From contig NZ_CAJFCN010000001.1 of the NCBI RefSeq assembly GCF_904063055.1, positions 248,001-312,000 on the forward strand: DNA of 64,000 nt. The letters run 5' to 3'. This stretch comes from Pseudomonas paracarnis (lineage in GTDB: Bacteria; Pseudomonadota; Gammaproteobacteria; Pseudomonadales; Pseudomonadaceae). A program made the translations under genes and the position numbers. Position 1 is the stretch's first letter; each line of letters opens with the position of its first letter. Shown here piece after piece: positions 18,918 through 26,789 of this stretch. The notes beneath the pieces were generated by a model that searched no databases, was not told where the DNA came from, and was given only the letters and a program-made list of their open reading frames with translations.

Positions 18918-21308
18918 ATGACACAAGGAAAGCACGGCCAAGAGCGACGAGCACGGCCCGAGGGCGCGGCCATGCACTGGCGCCACACGTTTCAGACCCG
19001 CATAGCCGGGGTGCTGGCGCTGTTGTTGCTGGTGGTCGTGGCCGCCACCTATTTTGCCGTGAACGCTGCCACCACTCGGGCGGTGGAGAACCAGGCCGAC
19101 GTACAGCTGAACACGGGGCGGCAGGTGTTCGAGCGCCTGCTGGACCTGCGCGGGCGGCGCTTGCAGTACGGGTTGGACTGGCTCACCGCCGATGGGCCGT
19201 TCAAGCAGGCGGTGGCCGGCGGCCGGACGCTGCCGATCCTGGAGGCCCTGGGCACCCATGGCACCGGGGTCAGTTCCAGCGAAGTGATGGTGCTGGGCCT
19301 GGATGACAGGGTCATGGTCAGTACCCTGCTGATGCAGACGCGCGGCCAGCTGTTCCCGTATGCCGATGCCTTGCGCAAGGCGCGGCGCAGCGGCCAGCAA
19401 ATGTTGATCGTCGCCATGGCCGGGCGCCCCTATTTGCTGGTGCAAAAAGATGTGCTCGGGCCTGTGCCGATCGCACGCGTGGTCATGGGCTTTCCCATGG
19501 ACACGCAATTCGCCCATGAACTGCGCTCCATGAGCAACCTGGAGGTGTCGTTCCTCAGTGTGCAGGACGGCCATCTCGGTCAGCTGTTCACCACCCACCA
19601 TGGCAATTGGCGCCCAAGCATCATCAGCCTCTTGCATGGCACGCAGGTCGATCCTGAGGCGAAGATCCAGCTGTTCCATGGCCAGCGTGTGCTCAGCCAA
19701 GTGTTGCCCTTGGCCAACAGCGGCGAAGGCGATGAAGTGCGCGTGTTGCTGCAAAGCCCGCTGGACCATGCGCTGGAATCCTTCGCGCCGCTGGACCGGC
19801 AGTTCATGGGGATTGCCCTGGCGGTGCTGCTGGTCTCGCTGGCGGTGGCATTATTCCTGGCGCGGCGAGTGTCACGCCCCCTCAATGCGCTGGTGCAAGC
19901 CGCTGAACGGATCGGGGCCGGTGACTACCGCACCCCGGTGCGGGTGCGCAGCCACGATGAGTTCGGCCTGCTGGCGCGTGCGTTCAATGCCATGCAAAGC
20001 GGCATCGCCCTGCGCGAGCGGCAACTGGCCCACAATGCCTTGCATGACCCGCTCACCGGCCTGCCCAACCGCGCCCTGGCCATGGAGCGCCTGGGCAGCG
20101 CGATCAGCGCACGGCGGCCGGTGGTGTTGCTGTACGTGGGGATTGAAAACTACCGAGTCATCAACGAAGGGTTTGGCCCCGAAGGTGTCGAGCACATGTT
20201 GTGCGAGGCCAGCCGCTGCTTGTCCAGCAGCCTGTTGGCCAGCGACACCGCAGCACGCATCGCCGGCAGTGAGTTTCTGTTGTTGCTGGAAAACACCGAG
20301 ATCGACTCAGCCGTGGCCCGCGCCGACCAGTTGCATGGGGCGTTGACCCAACCCCTGCGCATCGGCAATGACGAAGTGCGCCATGAAGTGAGCATCGGCA
20401 TCGCCGCGTACCCTGCTGATGGGCAGCAGGTGGAAGAGTTGATCAACCGCGCGGCCATCGCCCGGCACGACGCGGCCAACCTGCCGGGGCATTTGCAGAT
20501 CTACCAACCGGACCGCGACCTCGCCCACCAACGCCAGATCACCCTGATTCGCGACTTGCGCCGCGCCGTGATCGAAGGCGAGTTGTACCTGTGCTACCAG
20601 CCCAAGCTCGATCTGCGGCACGGCCATGTGAGCCAGGCTGAAGCCTTGCTGCGTTGGCAACACCCGACGCTGGGGCAAGTGTCCCCCGGGGAGTTCATTC
20701 CCCTGGCCGAACGCACCGGTAGCATGAGCGCGCTAACGCTGTGGGTGATCGAGGAAGCCATCCGCCAGATTGCCGAATGGGCGCAGCGTGGGCTGGTTAT
20801 CCAACTGTCGGTGAATATCTCCGTGAACGACTTGGCGGATGATGACTTGGCCATTCGCGTCACTGCGCTATTGGCCCAATACCACGTGGACGCCGAGCAT
20901 TTGATTTTTGAAATCACCGAGAGCGCCATCATGCACAACCCGCAGCAGGCCCTCAGCGTGCTGGAGCAGCTGCGCAATTGCGGAATCAGCCTGTCGGTGG
21001 ATGATTTCGGCACCGGCTACTCGTCCCTCGCCCAATTGCAGCGCCTACCGGTGCAAGAGCTGAAGATCGACCAGTCCTTTGTGCGCAACCTCGACAGCAC
21101 CAGCGGCGACGGCGTGATCGTGCGTTCCACCATCGAGATGAGTCATAGCCTGGGGCTCAAGGTGGTGGCCGAGGGCGTGGAGTTCGAGCACAGCCTCACC
21201 TTGCTCAAACGCTGGAACTGCGACACGGCCCAAGGCTACCTGATCAGCCGGCCGCTCAATGCCTTGGCGTTCGAGCGGTGGATGCGGCGTGAGCAGGTGC
21301 CAACCTAG
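18918..21308 (+). CDS. Membrane-bound EAL phosphodiesterase with degenerate GGDEF domain
   Basis: The 796-residue protein has a membrane helix (residues about 30-53), a periplasmic sensor region of about 240 residues, a second helix near 295-318, HAMP (VSRPLNALVQAAERIGAGDY), a GGDEF-like domain and an EAL domain. The GGDEF signature is AGSEF (residues 449-453), so cyclase activity is unlikely. The EAL domain looks active: EAL at 575-577 (QAEALLRW), EITESAIM, DDFGTGYSS, KIDQSFV and AEGVE. It should therefore hydrolyse cyclic di-GMP, perhaps with the GGDEF part as a GTP sensor. An in-frame ATG at 18972 is an alternative start. Confidence 0.9.
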   Translation: MTQGKHGQERRARPEGAAMHWRHTFQTRIAGVLALLLLVVVAATYFAVNAATTRAVENQADVQLNTGRQVFERLLDLRGRRLQYGLDWLTADGPFKQAVAGGRTLPILEALGTHGTGVSSSEVMVLGLDDRVMVSTLLMQTRGQLFPYADALRKARRSGQQMLIVAMAGRPYLLVQKDVLGPVPIARVVMGFPMDTQFAHELRSMSNLEVSFLSVQDGHLGQLFTTHHGNWRPSIISLLHGTQVDPEAKIQLFHGQRVLSQVLPLANSGEGDEVRVLLQSPLDHALESFAPLDRQFMGIALAVLLVSLAVALFLARRVSRPLNALVQAAERIGAGDYRTPVRVRSHDEFGLLARAFNAMQSGIALRERQLAHNALHDPLTGLPNRALAMERLGSAISARRPVVLLYVGIENYRVINEGFGPEGVEHMLCEASRCLSSSLLASDTAARIAGSEFLLLLENTEIDSAVARADQLHGALTQPLRIGNDEVRHEVSIGIAAYPADGQQVEELINRAAIARHDAANLPGHLQIYQPDRDLAHQRQITLIRDLRRAVIEGELYLCYQPKLDLRHGHVSQAEALLRWQHPTLGQVSPGEFIPLAERTGSMSALTLWVIEEAIRQIAEWAQRGLVIQLSVNISVNDLADDDLAIRVTALLAQYHVDAEHLIFEITESAIMHNPQQALSVLEQLRNCGISLSVDDFGTGYSSLAQLQRLPVQELKIDQSFVRNLDSTSGDGVIVRSTIEMSHSLGLKVVAEGVEFEHSLTLLKRWNCDTAQGYLISRPLNALAFERWMRREQVPT

Positions 21309-21318
21309 ACAGTTTGAC

Positions 21319-21412
21319 TGTGGCGAGAGAGCTTGCTCCCGCTGGAGTGCGAAGCGCTCCCAGGATTTTGGGGCCGCTGCGCAGCCCAGCGGGAGCAAGC
21401 TCCCTCGCCACA
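21319..21412. repeat. Inverted REP-type pair
   Basis: TGTGGCGAGAGAGCTTGCTC and its inverted copy ending GCTCCCTCGCCACA flank a spacer with a second small hairpin (GGCCGCTGCGCAGCCC region). It belongs to a REP subfamily different from the TGTGGGAGC type and lies between convergent genes. Confidence 0.85.
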
Positions 21413-21433
21413 GGGGGGCTACTTTGGCAGCGT

Positions 21434-22843
21434 TCAAGCGACCAGGGTTTGCAATCGCACCCACAACCTCTGGACATGCTGATGCTCGGTGCCCAGCGCG
21501 CCGATGGACACCCTCACCATCCAGCGCTCATCGAGGAGGGCGGGGGTGACGTAGGCATCGCCTGACTGGTTGAGTTTTTCTGCCCAGGCTCGGGTGTGAT
21601 GGTCCAGTGCCTGGCCTTGCAAACCCGGCGGCTCATGGCGAATGCACAAGGTTTGCAAGGCGGGCGTGGCCACCAGCGTCCAGTGTTCGCTGGCTTCGAT
21701 CTGCTCTGCCAGCCAGCGCGCATTGGCCAGGTCTCGCCGCAACCGCGCTTGCAGGCCGCTGACGCCTTGCTCGCGTATCAGGAACCACAACTTCAAAGCG
21801 CGGAAACGGCTGCCCAGAGAGATCCGCCAGTCACGGTAGTTTCGCACTTGGCCGTCTGCGCTGGACTGCAGGTAACTCGGGTTGGTGGTCATGATGCGAA
21901 TCAAATGCTCGGGGTCGCGCACGAAATACACCGAGCAATCGAAGGCCGCGCCCAGCCATTTGTGCGGGTTGAGCACTAGGGAGTCAGCCTTTTCGATGCC
22001 ATCCCACAAGGCCCGGCATTCTGGCAGGATCATCGCGGCGCCAGCCATGGCCGAGTCTACATGCAGCCACAGGCCGTGGCGTTGGGTCAGGTCGCCAATG
22101 GCCGCCAGAGGGTCGATCGCCATGGCGGCCGTGGTGCCGGTGGTGGCAATCACCACGCAGGGCGTGTTGCCGGCGGCCAGGTCCTGTGCGATGGCGTGCG
22201 CCAGTGCCTGGGGCGACATTGCATTGTGTGCATCGGTGGCGATGGTGCGGATATGGTTCTGGCCGAATCCGGCCAGGATCGCCGCCTTGTTGACCGAGCT
22301 GTGGGCATGGGCTGAGGTGTAGACGATCAGGGGCGCGCCGCTGTTTTGCAGGCCGTTGTGCATCAGCGCGTAATCGGAGCTGCGTTCCCGGGCGCTGATA
22401 AGCGCCACCAGCGTGGACGTGGACGCAGAGTCCTGGATCACACCGCTCCACGTGCTGCCCAGGCCGAGCATGTCGCGCAGCCAATCGGTGGTGACTTCCT
22501 CGATTTCGGTGAGGGCCGGGCTGGATTGCCAGGACAACCCAATCACACCCAGGCCGGTGCTCAGGCAATCGCCCAGCACTGAGGACAGTTCCACATTGGA
22601 AGGGAAGAACCCGAAGAAACTGGGATGCTGCCAATGCAGCAAGCCGGGCATGATCAGTTTTTCGACATCGCCCATGATTTGTTCGAACGGTTCGGCGGTT
22701 TCAGGCGGGCTGACCGGCAGGGCGGCTTTGATCTCGCCAGGTTGGGTGGTGGGCTGCACGCCGCGTTGTTCGATGTTCTGTCGGTAGTCTGCAATCAGGT
22801 CGATCATGGCATAGCCATGTTGGCGGAATTCTTCGGGGGTCAT
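21434..22843 (-). CDS. PLP-dependent aromatic L-amino acid decarboxylase
   Basis: Group II decarboxylase, 469 residues from ATG 22843; the frame is open further upstream but the extra part shadows the next gene. It closely resembles the pseudomonad DOPA/tryptophan decarboxylases: MTPEEFRQHGYAMIDLIADY start, LLHWQHPSFFGFFPSN, SASTSTLVALISARER, HVDSAMAGAAM, and the PLP lysine in NPHKWLGAAFD (Lys295). Likely reaction: decarboxylation of an aromatic amino acid to the amine. It lies 34 bases behind the 2-oxoglutarate oxygenase gene on the same strand, so the two probably form one unit. Confidence 0.9.
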   Translation of the reverse strand: MTPEEFRQHGYAMIDLIADYRQNIEQRGVQPTTQPGEIKAALPVSPPETAEPFEQIMGDVEKLIMPGLLHWQHPSFFGFFPSNVELSSVLGDCLSTGLGVIGLSWQSSPALTEIEEVTTDWLRDMLGLGSTWSGVIQDSASTSTLVALISARERSSDYALMHNGLQNSGAPLIVYTSAHAHSSVNKAAILAGFGQNHIRTIATDAHNAMSPQALAHAIAQDLAAGNTPCVVIATTGTTAAMAIDPLAAIGDLTQRHGLWLHVDSAMAGAAMILPECRALWDGIEKADSLVLNPHKWLGAAFDCSVYFVRDPEHLIRIMTTNPSYLQSSADGQVRNYRDWRISLGSRFRALKLWFLIREQGVSGLQARLRRDLANARWLAEQIEASEHWTLVATPALQTLCIRHEPPGLQGQALDHHTRAWAEKLNQSGDAYVTPALLDERWMVRVSIGALGTEHQHVQRLWVRLQTLVA

Positions 22844-22877
22844 AGATAAACGTCCATGTGCACGAGCAATAAAAGTA

Positions 22878-23723
22878 TTAGCACCAGAAGTAAAACGGTT
22901 CGCCGGCGTTATAGCCAATAAACGACTGCATGCTGACGCGTTTTCCCGAATCGAACCCACAGATGGCGTGGGGGCGGCGGGTATTGATGAGCACCAGTTC
23001 GTTCTGGCGTGGGCGGATGCGCAGCGGTTTTTGTAAACACTGTTCGGGCAGTTGGGCACCCTCGAAGCGCTTGACCTCCTCATAGCCAAAGGCTTGGGTA
23101 TCCCAGATGACCAACTCGCCCCCCAAAGGCGGTGTTTGCAGGTAGATATTGGCGCTGAATTGATGCTGCAGTTCAGCGACTGTGCGGGGCAGGCAATCCA
23201 CATGGGGCACCGTTTCCGAGAGGTGCGCCGTCTCCGGGAACATGACGCGGATGATCCCGCAAAACATTGGGCGGCCCTGGAACGCAGCGGCTGTTGCACC
23301 TTGCGGCCAGAGCGCCTGGAACTGTTCCATCAGCTGTTGAATGGGCGGCGTTTGCGGCGCACAGAGGCTGTCGATAAGGCCGCGCATACGGGCCGCGTCT
23401 GCATAATATTTTTCTTGGGCGTCACCGCCGGCGGCCTTGCCGTACGTGGAGTTGAACGGCGTGCCCCAGCGATGCACACCGTAGAAGTGCTGAACGACGC
23501 GCCCCTCTTCGTAGGTTTCATGGCCGTAGTGTTCCAGGGTGGCGGTATCGTCGATGGCCTGAATCAACCGTGCGCTGGTGGTTGCGTTGGCAAACTCAGG
23601 TACCCGAATGGCAAGCACTTCGCCACTGATGAGTTTTTTCAAACTGGCAGTATTGAGGTGTTCAAGCTCCAGGATTTTTGTGGGGGTGGAAAGCATCGGT
23701 TTTGTAGCGACATGGTCCGTCAT
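22878..23723 (-). CDS. 2-oxoglutarate/Fe(II)-dependent oxygenase
   Basis: The 281-residue protein has the iron facial triad His174-x-Asp176 (PHVDCLPRT) and His252 (RPHAI), and Arg262 ten residues on (GKRVSM), which would bind 2-oxoglutarate. The Asp argues for a hydroxylase-type enzyme rather than a radical halogenase, where this residue is Gly or Ala. The ATG has GGGAG upstream. It is the first gene of a probable two-gene unit with the aromatic decarboxylase. The substrate is unknown: a free amino acid or the amine product of the partner are the obvious candidates. Confidence 0.82.
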   Translation of the reverse strand: MTDHVATKPMLSTPTKILELEHLNTASLKKLISGEVLAIRVPEFANATTSARLIQAIDDTATLEHYGHETYEEGRVVQHFYGVHRWGTPFNSTYGKAAGGDAQEKYYADAARMRGLIDSLCAPQTPPIQQLMEQFQALWPQGATAAAFQGRPMFCGIIRVMFPETAHLSETVPHVDCLPRTVAELQHQFSANIYLQTPPLGGELVIWDTQAFGYEEVKRFEGAQLPEQCLQKPLRIRPRQNELVLINTRRPHAICGFDSGKRVSMQSFIGYNAGEPFYFWC

Positions 23724-23836
23724 GCAGTGAAGCTCCCTTTAAAGTTTTATCCGTACGCCTTTTGTATTACGCAGGGCGTGCGCACTAAATTAGTTTTAAA
23801 GGGTTGAGGGGAAACGCTGGGGCATTATCAGCAGGC

Positions 23837-23874
23837 AAAAAAAAGCGGCTGCCCATTCGGGCCGCCGCTTTTTT
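23837..23874 (-). terminator. Terminator of gcd
   Basis: AAAAGCGGC..CCC pairs with GGG..GCCGCTTTT, with A- and T-runs on both sides. On the minus strand it follows the gcd stop after about 17 bases. It also separates gcd from the oxygenase gene downstream. Confidence 0.88.
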
Positions 23875-23890
23875 GTACCGCCAGCGTTGC

Positions 23891-26308
23891 TTAATCCGGC
23901 AGTTTGAACGCCATTACATAGTCACCCTGCTTGGTCCCCAGGGAGCCGTGACCGCCCGCCATGACCAGCACGTATTGCTTGCCGTCCTTGCCGGTGTAGG
24001 TCATCGGGGTGGTTTGCGCGCCTGCAGGCAGGCGGCCTTCCCACAGTTGCTTGCCGTTTTTCACGTCATAGGCACGCAGGTACTGGTCCAGGGTGCCGCT
24101 GAGGAACGCGACGCCACCGGCGGTGGTGAACGTACCGCCCAGGCTAGGCACGCCCATGGTCAGTGGGATTGGAACCGGCGAGCTATCACGCACGGTGCCG
24201 TTCTTGTGCATCCAGATGGTCTGGTGGGTGGTCAGGTCGACCGCCGCCACGTAGCCCCAGGCCGGTGCCTGGCACGGCAGGCCCATCGGCGACAGCAGCG
24301 CTTCAAGGATCACACCATACGGAGCGCCTTTGTTCGGCTGCACGCCTTCGGTTTCGCTGACGCGTGGGCCTTGCTTGGCAATGTCGGCAGCTGGGATCAG
24401 CTTCGATTTGAACGCCATGTAGCTTGGGTTCACGAAGGCGATCTGGCGCACCGGGTCAACCGAGATGCCGCCCCAGTCGAACACGCCGAAGTTGCCTGGG
24501 TATACGATCGAACCTTGCAGGGACGGCGGTGTGAACGGGCCGTCGTAGCGCATGGATTTGAAATCGATCCGGCACAGCATCTGGTCGAACGGGGTCACGC
24601 CCCACATGTCGCGTTCTTTCAACGGCGGCGGCATGAAGTTCAGGTCGGACTTGGGTTGGGTAGGGGAGGTGCGGTCGCCCGCCACTGCGCCCTGTGGCAC
24701 CGGGATTTCATTGACGGGCACCACTGGCTGGCCAGTGGCGCGGTCCAGCACGTAGATGCTGCCTTGCTTGGTCGACGCCATCACTGCCTGCTTCACGCCC
24801 GCAGCGGTCTTGATGTCGATCAGCGAAGGCTGGCCGCCCACGTCCATGTCCCACAGGTCGTGGTGGGTGAACTGGAAGGTCCACTTCACGTGGCCGGTGT
24901 CGATGTCCAGAGCGGTCAAGCCAGCGGCGTACTTCTCAGACTCATCGGTACGGTCGCCGCCGTACTGGTCGGGCATCTGGTTGCCCATCGGCAGGTAGAG
25001 CATGCCGAGTTTTTCATCCACGGCGAACATGGACCACATGTTCGGCGAGTTGCGGGTGTAGGTCTTGCCCTCGGCCAACGGGGTGGTGTCGTCCGGGTTG
25101 CCGCTGTCCCAGTTCCACACCAGCTTGCCGGTGTGCACGTCGAACGCGCGGATCACGCCGCTTGGCTCGTCGATGGAAACGTTGTCGGTCACGTGACCGC
25201 CGATCACGACCAGGTTTTTGGTCACGGCCGGTGGCGACGTGGAGTAGTAACCGCCTGGGGCGAAGCTACCGATGTTGGCACGCAGGTCGACCTGACCTTT
25301 GTCACCGAAGTCTTCGCACATCTTGCCGGTGTCGGCGTTCAGGGCGATCAGACGGGTGTCGGCGGTCGGCACGAAGATACGTTTCGGGCAGGCATTCGGA
25401 GCGGCGGCCGGGCTGGCAGTGCCCGTCGGGCTCTGCTCGGAAGCGTAGGCGGCGTCATCGTGGTACGACACGCCACGGCAGGTCATGTGCGCCCAACCTT
25501 TGAAGCTCTCAGCACCCTGGGTCGTGATCTTCGGGTCGAAACGCCAGATTTCCTTGCCGGTATCCGGGTCCAGGGCAATCACTTGGCTGTGCGGTGTGCA
25601 CACGTAGAGCATGCCATTGACTTTCAGCGGGGTATTTTCCGCGGTGGTTTCACCGGGATCGCCTGGGCCAGGGATGTCGCCCGTGCGATAAGTCCACGCC
25701 GGCACCAGCTTATGGGCGTTCTCCGGGGTGATCTGTGCCAGTGGCGAGTAACGGTCACCGAAGGCCGAGCGGCCATAGGAGTTCCAGTCGCCATCGGCCT
25801 GGGTTGGCGCAGCGCTGGCCATACCCGGCACCGCGTCGCGGTCCAGTTGGCCGGTCTTGACCATTTCACCTGGGTTGGTGAATTGGCTGGCCAGGGCGGT
25901 CGCGCCCGCCAGCACCACGGCAACGCTCAGCGCGCCGGTACCCAGCGGGGCCGCTTGGCCACGCAGCAACGGACGACGAAACCACGGCAACAGCATGACG
26001 ATGCCCAAGGCGAACAGCAGGGCCAGGCGCGGCACCAACTGCCACCAGTCCAGGCCGACTTCCCACAAGGCCCACACGGTGCTGGCGAACAACACCAGTG
26101 CGTACAAGCCCAGCGCGGCGCGGCGGGTGGCCAGCAGCAACACGCCGGTCAGGGTGATGCCGATACCGGCGAGCAGGTAGTACAGCGACCCGCCGAGCAT
26201 GCTCAGCTTGACGCCGCCAGCCAGCAAGGCCAGCCCCATGATCAGCAGCAAGACGCCTAGCAGCCTGGGCAACAGGCGGCTTGGGCTTGAGGCACCATCA
26301 GTGCTCAT
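23891..26308 (-). CDS. gcd: Membrane-bound quinoprotein (PQQ) glucose dehydrogenase
   Basis: Gcd oxidises glucose to gluconate in the periplasm and passes electrons to ubiquinone; it underlies mineral phosphate solubilisation in pseudomonads. The 805 residues show five N-terminal transmembrane helices (to about residue 140) and a PQQ-binding eight-bladed propeller: DGDWNSYGRSAFGDRYSPL, YVCTPHSQVIALDPDTGKEIW, WDMDVGGQPSLIDI and a C-terminal GGVAFLSGTLDQYLRAYD. The ATG has GGAG nearby (CGGAGAAACACACT). The long upstream gap holds two palindromes that may be operators. Confidence 0.97.
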   Translation of the reverse strand: MSTDGASSPSRLLPRLLGVLLLIMGLALLAGGVKLSMLGGSLYYLLAGIGITLTGVLLLATRRAALGLYALVLFASTVWALWEVGLDWWQLVPRLALLFALGIVMLLPWFRRPLLRGQAAPLGTGALSVAVVLAGATALASQFTNPGEMVKTGQLDRDAVPGMASAAPTQADGDWNSYGRSAFGDRYSPLAQITPENAHKLVPAWTYRTGDIPGPGDPGETTAENTPLKVNGMLYVCTPHSQVIALDPDTGKEIWRFDPKITTQGAESFKGWAHMTCRGVSYHDDAAYASEQSPTGTASPAAAPNACPKRIFVPTADTRLIALNADTGKMCEDFGDKGQVDLRANIGSFAPGGYYSTSPPAVTKNLVVIGGHVTDNVSIDEPSGVIRAFDVHTGKLVWNWDSGNPDDTTPLAEGKTYTRNSPNMWSMFAVDEKLGMLYLPMGNQMPDQYGGDRTDESEKYAAGLTALDIDTGHVKWTFQFTHHDLWDMDVGGQPSLIDIKTAAGVKQAVMASTKQGSIYVLDRATGQPVVPVNEIPVPQGAVAGDRTSPTQPKSDLNFMPPPLKERDMWGVTPFDQMLCRIDFKSMRYDGPFTPPSLQGSIVYPGNFGVFDWGGISVDPVRQIAFVNPSYMAFKSKLIPAADIAKQGPRVSETEGVQPNKGAPYGVILEALLSPMGLPCQAPAWGYVAAVDLTTHQTIWMHKNGTVRDSSPVPIPLTMGVPSLGGTFTTAGGVAFLSGTLDQYLRAYDVKNGKQLWEGRLPAGAQTTPMTYTGKDGKQYVLVMAGGHGSLGTKQGDYVMAFKLPD

Positions 26309-26410
26309 AGTGTGTTTCTCCGTTACGTTGGAATTATGTAACCCCGTGCTTCACTCACTGTAGATGACGATTCGGCTCGGGCTTGGTTCATCGTTATTTT
26401 TGGTTTTTTC

Positions 26411-26433
26411 TGTGGGTAACCGGGTTATCCACA
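26411..26433. promoter_or_regulatory. Inverted pair of DnaA-box-like sites
   Basis: TGTGGGTAAC and GTTATCCACA face each other across CGG. The right half contains TTATCCACA, the consensus DnaA box; the left half, on the other strand, reads TTACCCACA, one base off. Confidence 0.5.
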
Positions 26434-26467
26434 GGCAGGCAATAAACTCCCGAGCGCAGGTCGGATT

Positions 26468-26483
26468 AAGACAGCGCTGTCTT
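26468..26483. promoter_or_regulatory. 16-bp perfect palindrome, candidate sugar-acid regulator operator
   Basis: AAGACAGCGCTGTCTT is perfectly self-complementary. It resembles the gluconate-repressor (GntR/GnuR, LacI family) operator reported in P. aeruginosa (AAG-N-TAGCGCT core) with one core mismatch. It lies about 160 bases upstream of gcd. Confidence 0.5.
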
Positions 26484-26522
26484 TGAGCAAAAAGAGATTC
26501 GGCAAAAGGAGTCGACCGGGAG

Positions 26523-26536
26523 CTGAAGCGTTTCAG
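26523..26536. promoter_or_regulatory. LacI-family-like palindrome upstream of gcd
   Basis: CTGAAGCGTTTCAG is an imperfect palindrome with the central CG and GAAnCGnTTC pattern usual for LacI/FruR-family operators. It is 40 bases beyond the 16-bp palindrome. Confidence 0.4.
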
Positions 26537-26681
26537 ATTGTTGCGAAGGATAATGCGGCGGGGCGTTTTGAGAAAGGGTGAATCGCAAGATGCATCATTT
26601 CAGTTTTGGTAACAGTGACAGATAGTCGCCCCGATCCCGATCAGTCAAGCGAACGCAATGCTCAACGCAACGACGTTCAAA

Positions 26682-26771
26682 TGTGGGAGCTGGCTTGCCT
26701 GCGAAGACGTCGGCCCAGCAAACATTGATGTTGACTGACCCAACGCTTTCGCGAGCAAGCCCGCTCCCACA
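26682..26771. repeat. Inverted REP pair after the TonB receptor gene
   Basis: TGTGGGAGCTGGCTTGCCTG and an inverted arm GCGAGCAAGCCCGCTCCCACA. The two arms differ in sub-type (GCCTGCGA versus TCGCGAGCAAGC), so it may be a hybrid of two REP families. Confidence 0.88.
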
Positions 26772-26789
26772 GGGGATTTTCGGTGATGA

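Larger units (their letters stand above)
26309..26681. other. Long gcd upstream region without genes
   Basis: No reading frame here is convincing. The region holds, in order away from gcd, a paired DnaA-box-like palindrome (26411-26433), a 16-bp perfect palindrome (26468-26483) and a LacI-family-like palindrome (26523-26536). A TACATAAT -10-like box lies close to the gcd start on the minus strand (about 26334-26341) with no clear -35. Confidence 0.6.

Noticed and set aside
22844..23299. N-terminal extension of the decarboxylase frame to 621 residues
   Set aside because: The extra part is the antiphase shadow of the oxygenase gene; the family start MTPEEF is at 22843.
22878..23723. Radical halogenase assignment for the 2-oxoglutarate enzyme
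   Set aside because: The metal motif is His-x-Asp, and halogenases of this class need Gly or Ala at that position to bind chloride.
23804..26260. 818-residue open frame opposite gcd
   Set aside because: Antisense shadow of gcd created by GC-rich codon use; composition is abnormal and there is no family similarity.
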